In this document: positions 55,392-64,000 of the stretch, in pieces | How the letters are laid out: the number at the start of each line of letters is the position of its first letter | How positions within the stretch are numbered: position 1 is the first letter of the stretch | From: Psoroptes ovis | Lineage: Eukaryota; Arthropoda; Arachnida; Sarcoptiformes; Psoroptidae | Assembly (NCBI GenBank): GCA_002943765.1 | Contig: PQWQ01000019.1 | Coordinates: 992,001 to 1,056,000, forward strand | DNA: 64,000 bases | Direction of reading: 5' to 3' | The notes under the pieces: generated by a model | Database searches by the model: none | Told to the model about the DNA's origin: nothing | What the model saw: only the letters and a program-made list of their open reading frames with translations | Position numbers and translations under genes: made by a program

Positions 55392-56220
55392 TCATGCTTT
55401 GATCATTTGCATTTGTTCGAATGGTAAACAAATTCGTTTGATTAAATTTCTGATGGAGGCATAATTTGAATAATTATTATTATTTGAATCACATGTTTTA
55501 TGATTGCGACAATTCTCGATTGCTTTTTGAAACAAACCTTTTGATTGTTCATCATTAAAATGCTTAGTGCCAAATGTTTGTCGATAAATGTTGAGCATGA
55601 ATAAATGATGAAATGCTTTTATATGACGAGATGAATAACAATAATTGAACAATGGAATCGCTTCGATTTGTTGAAGATAATTTTTTATTTGAGTGCATGG
55701 TAAATCTGACCGACAACGACGATGATTACGAACGTTTCCCAGAACGAACAATGTCGGTCTGTGTTTACAATTTGGACCATTGTAAAGTGCAAGAATTGAA
55801 TCCAAAGCTTGACGCATCATCTGAAATGTTTGATTGGAATCGTAAACACCGATAATGACATCCAATTGATTGTAATATGGCTGAATCTCATGGCGACTCA
55901 ATGGTCCATTACATGTTCTTTCGAATACTTTTAATTTGATTTCCAATTCTCGAAAAATTACTTTTTGTGAATAACAATATTGTTTGAATGAATCTTCATT
56001 ACAATTTGTTGATTCAGTTGATGATTGTCGATGATATTGATATGGACAATTTGTTCGACTTAGTATTGACTCGATCAAACTGGTTTTGCCACAACCTATT
56101 CGAAAATGGTCAATTATTATTTCAATTAAATTATTCCATTCTTTTCGATCACTTACCAGATGGACCGATCACTAAAATTTTCTGTGTTATTTGATGATAA
56201 AGTGGAGATGATCGGGACAT
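55392..56220 (-). CDS. Divergent P-loop (small-GTPase-like) protein
   Basis: Family not identified. Exons 56157-56220 and 55392-56095 give 255 residues. The N-terminus KILVIGPSGCGKTSLIESIL is a beta strand plus Walker A (GPSGCGKT); the splice site falls inside the motif. Later strands look like a Ras-like fold: LDVIIGVYDSNQTFQ occupies the place of the fourth strand, and PTLFVLGNVRNHRR is where NKxD would be, but the usual Asn-Lys-x-Asp is not intact. CYSSRHIKAFHHLF resembles the SA(K) region. A DxxG switch II motif is not obvious. The C-terminus has an Asn-rich insertion and no prenylation box. It may be a Rab-like or IFT/centromere-type pseudo-GTPase; that is inference from fold order only. 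Confidence 0.72.
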
Positions 56221-57447
56221 TTTTTTCAAAATAGTCATTATTTTAAAAATACGATCAAATGATTATGGTTTTCGAAGGCTGAATGAATCAAATAAATAAA
56301 ATTGAATGAAAGCAACCAATGTGATAGTAAGCCTGTCAGTAATCAGGAAAATAATAAATAAACAAATAAAGATTTAATGATTACTACCTACGTTTTGATG
56401 ATCAGCTGTCAAATTAGTTTGAAATTGAATGATGAAATATATTTACAAATGAATTATTGACTAAATGTTGACTATTTTTAGCGCCAACATTTTCTATGTA
56501 CGATGAGTTGACAAAAATATATTCGGTTTGATTGTTGTATTAATCGTTTCGAAATGAACGGCTTTGTTGTTTAAAGAATGCATTTTTATATGAAAACTTG
56601 TGTTTTTACTTATCAATCATAGCAGCCCAATTTGATCAATAAACTAAACATAGATTAGATACGCTTTTGATTTGTTATAAATATGCATTCATATTTGATT
56701 ATCGATTGTTGATTATTGATTTTGTTTGATTGCATATTTGGATTAATCGATCGTATTGGTCAAATGATCAAGTGATTTTAGTGAATTCCATTGAAAAAAA
56801 AAATGTTTAAGAGTGGCTTAATTTGAGTGGATTCGATCATATTGATTGACAGATTTGATTGTTTGACTTTGATCCATTTCATATTTTCAATAATCAATAA
56901 CCTTTCGAATTTCATTTTTGGATTTGAATCAAAATGTTTTTGTGATAATCCAGTTTAATCCAGCCGATAATGACAATGAAAAGAGATTGAAATATGCCGA
57001 GATGCATTGCCGTTTTGTGAAATAAAATATGCATTAATTCACATTAGTCATATGACATTCTAAAAAACAAACGTCAATTGTGATTATCAAATAGATTATT
57101 GTTTATTTGTTTGATTGATTTGAATTAATGGCAATCACTCATTAATTGCCATTAATGTGTGTTGCATTTTATTTTAAGTGCGTTTATTTTAACATTTTTG
57201 CATTTTTAAAATAAATATTAAATCATTGAGATTAAATGGCAAAATTATAAAAATAGAAATAATTTTCAAAAACTAAAAAAAACATTGATTAAAATTTATT
57301 TGAAATAATCAAATTCCAAAATTGACAATAAATAATTTAATTATAGAAGAAAACATCTTTATAAAAAGTCATTATGTTTGATTATCGAAAATAAGATTGC
57401 ATCACTGGTTAGGCAATCAAATATTAATCTATAATTGATGACAATAA
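56221..57447. other. Intergenic spacer, nothing recognised
   Basis: 1.2 kb of very AT-rich sequence between two - strand genes. Only short random frames and homopolymer-like tracts were seen, with no repeat-family copy, tRNA or promoter motif. Confidence 0.55.
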
Positions 57448-60400
57448 TCATTCATCAATTGTCACTGAGTCGTAGACGACACTATTCGCCTGTTCATTTA
57501 CTGATCCATTTTTTCCTGATTGCTGTTGTTCACTCGGTTCTTGTACATCAGTTTCCATTTTATTTTGATTGATTGATGATTGATCATATTCAATTGTTGT
57601 TGTCGTTGATTTGCGATAATTTTTAAATTTTTTAAAACGAACAAAATTTTGATTATTCATTTTAGATGCAGTGGTGGTGGAGCAAGAAGGATGAGCATTT
57701 AATGATGATGATGAAGAGGCAGAAGTAACAGTTTTAAATAATTTTTTCTTGACATTTTGAAAATTACCGGTCGTTGCGCATGACTGTGGCGATGATGACC
57801 GATGCTGACCAGTCATTGAATCAGCTGTTAAGAAAATGAATCAAAAAAGTTAAAAATAAAAGAGTTGATGAATAAAGAGTGAAAACTTACAGCAATTATT
57901 CCATTTTGATGAAGATATTTTGTTTGAAAGTTGTTGCGATAGATTATCATCACTGCAAACAGTCTGAACCGGGTTAGCATTGTAATTCATTCGATATGTT
58001 GAATTGATTTTAGCCTTAGAATGAGTTCCGCTACTAACAATTTTGCCATGACCAGGACTAGATAAGACAGGCATTATTGATGATCGATGACCTATCGTTT
58101 GATGAATGTGATGAGCAGGTGGCGGAGTATGCATATGAAGAGGTGGATGAACAATCCGGAAACAATAACCTGGGTATGTTAAATTATTGGCAGTGCTCGA
58201 TGCGGTGGTCGAAGTGGCTGTTGTAGGCGTTTGCTGATATTTGGCTCGATTACTTAATACCGGAACTTTTGAACTAAGAGATTGTGGTGATGGTGTGGGC
58301 AGTAGTGCAGTGCCTGTTTTACGATTGATTTGATGATGATGACTGTTCCAACTCTTCTTTCTGGAAGCTGCTAAATCAGCTTCTGCTGCTGTCATTACAC
58401 CTTTGCTATGATTTGATTTGATATTTGTCATTTTCTTTGTATTTACATTGTTTCGATGATTTGAGGTAAAATGTTTTTCGCAGGCTGCATCGGTCACTGT
58501 CGCAGATGTTGAAAATCGATTTTGTTGGTCTGTAAAATGCTCTTGTGGTTCATGATCTGATTGTTTTGGCGACTTGCGTTTTTTCGCTGCACAAACAGCC
58601 TGTATGGATTGTTGTTTTTGCATAATTGTCTTACATTCATCAGAACTAGATTTATCGATTTTGATGGTGCTTTTTTTGGTATTTTGATCATTATTTAATA
58701 CTGTCAATGTTTTCTTTGTATCAATCGATTCATTCGAACAAACCATATTCATTGATTGATGCATGGTGGTCTCTGCAGATGGAGATTCGGCTAAATCATT
58801 ACACAAATCAATACCCTCATCATGATCACTATCAAACGATTCGAGTACTGTCTGTGTTAATAATAAATTATCATTTGCCATGTCAACTATCATTGATTGT
58901 TTATCATCATCTTTTTCAATGGTTGATATTAAATCATTGATTAATTGAATTATATTCTCATCAATTTGTGATGAGTTTGATGCCGTTTTTTCATTTTGTT
59001 TTTGGTAATATTTTCGATAATTACCATTTCTAGCTGATCTTATTTGGTCAACTAATTGATGAATTCGATGTAATTCTTCCAATACGATTCGATCTTGTTC
59101 TTTTTGATGTCTTGAAAATAAATTCTCAGCTGAAAATTTGTTCAATGAACATTGTTGCTGTTCGATATATGAATTAAAATAATCAATAATTACATTCAAA
59201 TGTTTTGAATGAATTAATGAAGAAAAGGTTGATGTTTGAAAATGAGCTATCCACTCATTGATTGAATGTAAATATGAATATAATACGTTCAAGGAACTAG
59301 CACGAATGGTAACCACACGATCGTTGGTGGCCATTTGTGTCAATTGTTGTAATAATTGATTATTATAAATGGTAAGCATTGCAAACCATTTTCTAGCATT
59401 TAAATCATTCAAATTAAATTTATCATTACAAACACGATAATTTAATCGTGACCATTGCATTAATGATGGACAATATTCACTAAGATCTATCAAATAATGA
59501 TTATTCGATTCAGTCGATTCTGAATGATTAGATTCGAGTGAATTAAGAAGAAAAATAGCCAAAATATCAATATAAATCTGTCTATTTTGATAATATGCTG
59601 ATTGTCTAAGATTATGTTCGATCCATTCGAATAAATTGAAAGATGAATTTATTTGTTCTTCATTGTTGTAATGGTTGATGATTGTATCGGTTTGAGCTTT
59701 CAACTCTTGTGAATACATTGAATGAATATGAGAAGAGAAATTTTGCATGAATACCATTAATAAACATCTTGCAATAGCTTGACGACATGGTATCGGTCTT
59801 GTGGTATTAAATCTTAATAATAATCTCGGAATGATTAAACGTTTGATTAATTGAATTGGTATAATTTTTGAAAGCTCAAATAGAATATCATAATATTTGA
59901 TATATGAACGCCATTTAGTGGTCGTATTCATATACGTTTCTGAAGATAAAAATGCTTCAATTATTTGTTCAATTTCATTTGATGTGCAATTATTCATATC
60001 AGAGTTGCGATTTGCGAAGAAAAGTAAATTAAATAATCGAATGAAATTGGCTAATAACATTTCTAATAATTCAATATTTTGTATTTTAAGAATGTTCACT
60101 AATAAACAATATAATCCAGTTGACTGTCGATGTTTTGTTGCATGATTAATTTGAAGAATGAATTTTTCTAAAATTTTCATGATATTTTTGATTATTTCAT
60201 TGTTTTCATTTGTTGTCACTGATGCTGTAGGTGATGTTAATGTCAATTGTCTTAATACTTCGATTAGATTATTTATAATTATTTGTTTTTTGTCACAGTC
60301 AGAGTTTTCGATTCGAAATGAACAATCTTTTCCAATATCATACAAATCAGCGATTGCCTGTGTTCCAAAATATAAAAAACAATTAATTAAATTGAAAAAA

Positions 60401-62667
60401 TTTAATTCAAATCATTACTTACAGGCACCAAAGAAGCAATGATTATTTTACAAGAGATGCTTTTGTAGCGAAAAAAACCGAAAATGTCCAAATTATTTAA
60501 TGTATTTGTGGTTGTTGTTGTTGCTGTAGTGGTGGTGGTCATTCCTGTGACATTGGTCGCTTGCTGAAACATGTATTGTGTGGAACAGCCAATACTGAAA
60601 TCATTATTCTGTATTGTCACATTGGTTGTCATTGTATTCACTGACATGTGATTCTGTTCATAGTGATTTGCATTTAAAGGCTGTTGTAAGTGCTGCTGCA
60701 AAATGGATGTTGCAGGAGTTGTAGAAGGGTTAGAAACCGGCGACTTGTTTCCTTCAACATTTGTAATCTGATATTTTCCGATAAAATTTTGTTGTTGTGC
60801 AGTGTTTGTGGTGGTCGTGTTGTTATTTTTACCTAAATCCATTAAATTTATTTTGGTCAGAATTGTATTGGCTGATTGTTCGATCAGTGTCGATGAAGAG
60901 TATGATGGCTTATCGACTGCTGGTGGCAGGAAAATGTAATGAAATTGACATAAACGATAATAAAATTGAAGATACCAGTCATCATTCCTTAATTTTAATT
61001 GATTGGCATTCATTTCCAACTTTGAATCATTATTTTTGATTGAATCTTTAAGAATGAGCACGAAAAAAATTAAATTTTGAAAATGAAGATAAAGTGTTTG
61101 TGTTATCGAATCATATTGATTCATTGATGATTGATTTTGAGCCCCGACGCCTCCGATTACAGCAGCCAAACTAGCCGCTATGCCAGCACTTCCATTACCG
61201 ACGATTTGTTCACGCCAGTGTAGATAACAATTGAATAAATCTTGATCTATTTTGATTGTCATCGATCGATATTGTTCAATCGAATGAAGCATTCTTTCAA
61301 ATATCTGCTTCAAAATTGGTATGAATTTGGTGTCGATAAATTTTAAGACACTTTCGGATGTCGTTTGTTGTATGGGCAATTCAGATGGATCACGATTCAA
61401 ACTTTTAGATGAATGTTCGATGAAAACTTGATGCAGATGCAGCAAATATGGAAGCAAAGATGATAATGAATCAAGTAATGCAAAATTGATTGTGGTCAAT
61501 TCACAAATGCTATCGTTGATTTGATCAAGCGAAATGATTTGATCGATTAACACTTGATACAAATTCCAAATGTTTTGTTGAAAATAATGAAAATCCATTC
61601 TTTTGGCAAAATTAGCCAACACAAAACATATGATGAATCGAACCGAAATAGAATGTTCATTCATAATTAAATCACTGACCAAAGGCATTATTTTCATTTT
61701 GATCGTATCGATTTGTAGGCAATCATAAATATTGAGCAATAATTGACATGCGAAAACTCGACGATCAATTCGTTGTTTCATTTGTAGTGAAGTTAATGCA
61801 ATGTTTAAAATATCAATCAGTAAATCTTGATCCGAATTGGTTATTATCATCAAACGGTTGGTATTATTATTCATATTTATTATTTCATTATTACTGTTTA
61901 ACGATTGTTGTAACATGTATGTCGGTATGTTTAATTCAGAGAAATTTTTGGTGAAATCTAACAATAAATTTGGCCATATTTTTTCTAGATTTATGTTCAA
62001 CAAATTCAAAATGATCAACAATTCGATTGAATTGGAAATAGTATTGACACTTACCACTACTGGTATTGATTTGTGTAATGATTTGTCTCATGAAATCCTC
62101 CAAACGTAAACGTTTCTTTTTATTATTATTATCATCACAATGGGTTGCATATGTGACATTATAAGATGATAATGTCGAATTATCCTGATGATGATGGGTC
62201 ATCATTGATTCATTATCAACACATTGACCTTTGGCCACCACCACCACATCTTCGTCTTCTTCTTCCAAGTCTTCTTCGACCTCATCCACTTCTTCCTCTT
62301 CTTCATCTTCTTCAACCAAATCATGTATATCATCACATAAAAATGTATCATTTGAATTTTGAAGAAAAATGGTTGTCATCATTGAAGATGGTGGTTGCAA
62401 TCGTACATTTGGCGGTGGTGGTTGTCCATTATTCATGTCTTCGATCATGAACGATGCTGAATCGGTAGCTAGCCCGGTAGATTCACAAGTGCTAACAGCT
62501 GGAACCGTTTGACTAGACTGATCATCATCATCATCATTAACATCACAGTCTGCTTTCGATTTCGCTGCATTTTCTTCAACACGTTCATTAACTTGTTCCA
62601 TGTTCTCTTTATGTTTATCTTTGGTTTGATCATCGATACAGTCATTGACATCCATCATATCAATCAT
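57448..62667 (-). CDS. Large HEAT/ARM-like repeat protein, possibly PP4 regulatory subunit 4-like
   Basis: Exons 62055-62667, 60423-61984, 57891-60357 and 57448-57824 give 1,672 residues. The N-terminal ~200 residues are disordered, with a strong acidic run (VEEDEEEEEVDEVEEDLEEE). Residues ~200-1000 are mainly alpha-helical solenoid: repeated patterns such as IWPNLLLDFTKNFSE, IMPLVSDLIMNEHSISVRFI and LIKRLIIPRLLLRFNTTRPI followed by PCRQAIARCLL look like HEAT units. A Thr/Asn-rich insertion (about residues 600-700) interrupts them. After the solenoid comes a charged helix (NLFSRHQKEQDRIVLEELHR) and a disordered Ser/Pro/His-rich C-terminus. Order and the helix after the solenoid recall PPP4R4, but similarity by eye is weak and another HEAT family is possible. 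Frame continuity of all four exons is good. Confidence 0.68.
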
Positions 62668-64000
62668 GACTTGTAATTAGTCAGCTAATCAGTTAGTCAA
62701 AGTTCAAAGTCGTTGATGGAACGAGTCATTGATTGAATGAAAAATTGAGTAAACAAATACTTTTTTTGGAACACTGGTCACTGAAACATTGAGTTAATAA
62801 TGATTTCATCTAATAATTTGATATGACATAGTTAATGATGTAAACACAAAAAGAGGAACTATCTTTGATGGTTGGTCGATGACGGCGGTGGTGGTGGTGG
62901 TGGCGAGTTGTGAGTTTGTATTTTATTGTTATTATTTGATGTTGGCTAAGCAGCAAAATGAACGCAAGGATGGCAGAAAAGAGTAAAATGTTTTATGTGT
63001 TTCAATTAGTTTTATTTATGCTTTTCATCATTCATCGAAAAAAAACCTGTTTCAATTGCGCCATTTGTCTTAGATGTTATGAAAACTGTTTTTCTTCATT
63101 TTTGCTTAGATCAAATTACCGTTTCAAGTGTTTTATAGCTGTTTGTTTGTGGTTTGCAGTTCAACAACAAATGGACAATGCATTGATTACCTTCAATTCG
63201 ACAATTATTTACTCACTATTTTTTGAGGATTTTGCTTTCATTTTAGCTATTTTAGCGAATCATTTCTAGAATATCAGTTTGAATCAAATTATTGAATGAA
63301 TTGAATGACAGTATCGATTGAGATGGATTAATTGATTGAGATTTAATCATTTACCTGTTGCATATGTGATCGAATGTCAATCAATTGCAGATTAAGCTAA
63401 AATATGTCTACCTGAATGCATATATAGAAATATGAATTTGCATGTATTGATCGCAGCATACACAAACATATAGACAAACACTTGTTGTTTGTATGTGGGT
63501 TGATTGACCCTTTTTGTTTCATTCATTTATTCATTTAATGATAATGAAAATCTGTGTCACTGATTGATGTTCCTGAAACAGTCGTTGCCTCAAATAATGA
63601 ATTTGTGTAAGCAAAAAACTTGTGTTCCTTGGATGGAAAATTCAAATGATGCCAATTATTGAAGCATCATTGAATAAATTGGTAAACAATGATCATATTG
63701 AATGCAAACAATTTTTACTTTCATTCGTCGCTCAGGTGGAAATAGTCATGTTTATTTGTTTACAAGCTTTTCACATTTTCTCTTTTCAGCTGAAATTTTG
63801 CCTATGCCGAGTTATGCTCGGGCATTTCAGCTATTTGTTTAATAAAAGGCGACAGCTTGTGAGCTAATAATCAAAAAATATTTTGGCTGTTGAGTCACTA
63901 AACTTTGAACAATAGTCACTGTGTGTCATATGGTCATTTGTGTTTATTTATTTGCTCATCTAGTCGTTTTTTCACTTCATTCACTGCATTCATGCAATCA
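62668..64000. other. Upstream region of the HEAT-repeat gene to window edge
   Basis: 1.3 kb. Contains a GGT microsatellite and AT-rich sequence with several short + strand frames (62958-63269, 63622-63867) that lack coding signs. The near segment should contain the promoter of the HEAT-repeat gene. Confidence 0.5.
62884..62902. repeat. (GGT)n microsatellite
   Basis: Tandem GGT/GGC-type units about 220 bp upstream of the HEAT-repeat gene start. Confidence 0.85.

Noticed and set aside
1..64000. CRISPR arrays, bacterial operons or phage/viral genes
   Set aside because: No regular direct repeats with spacers, no polycistronic layout and no viral protein motifs; split genes with GT-AG introns show animal nuclear DNA.

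Overview
This window is animal nuclear DNA. It is very AT-rich, carries split genes with mostly short introns (about 50-80 nt, GTAAGT-type donors, TTTCAG/TTAG acceptors) and encodes proteins full of Asn, Gln, Ser and Asp runs. Gene content (muscle myosin regulatory light chain, a pyrokinin/CAPA/neuromedin-U-type receptor, UNC-93-like protein, ATG2, pinin, SPT6) points to an arthropod. The compact AT-rich style makes me favour an acariform, probably astigmatid, mite; that last step is inference from general appearance, not from a search.

Layout, left to right: SPT6 N-terminal half (-, runs off the left edge); 3.7 kb of repeat-bearing intergenic DNA; an unknown Asn/Ser-rich protein (+); myosin regulatory light chain (-); a small single-pass membrane protein (+) tail-to-tail with a six-exon peptide GPCR (-); an unknown coiled-coil protein (-) head-to-head with the actin maturation protease ACTMAP (+), which is tail-to-tail with pinin (-); ATG2 (-); an UNC-93-like transporter (+); an unknown CtBP-motif protein (-); tRNA m7G methyltransferase METTL1/TRM8 (+) tail-to-tail with the ubiquitin-like/ribosomal protein eS31 fusion (-); a large PPM1E/F-type PP2C phosphatase (+) spanning almost 10 kb; a secreted low-complexity protein (-); a divergent P-loop protein (-); and a large HEAT-repeat protein (-). 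Splice sites were placed by reading-frame continuity. Every multi-exon model given with coordinates closes to an exact multiple of three.

The genes do not form one pathway. They are a mix of housekeeping functions (transcription elongation, splicing, translation, tRNA modification, autophagy, actin N-terminal processing) and tissue functions (muscle myosin, neuropeptide receptor). Many neighbours are packed tail-to-tail with 70-105 bp between stop codons, or head-to-head with about 200 bp between starts.

The most notable observations are: (1) a TGA-CTA readthrough-type stop in the UNC-93-like gene, followed in frame by 52 open codons; (2) a ubiquitin-S27a fusion whose ubiquitin half is heavily degenerated (loss of K48, K63, R72, R74) while the ribosomal half and the Gly-Gly junction are kept; (3) a PP2C phosphatase joined to a long acidic then Lys/Thr/Ala/Pro-rich tail; (4) two families of palindromic MITE-like elements, one of about 80 bp with mariner-like ends (7 copies) and one of about 115-165 bp (6 copies), all outside coding exons; and (5) TATA-box-associated orphan first-exon candidates in a compositionally odd intergenic region near 52 kb.
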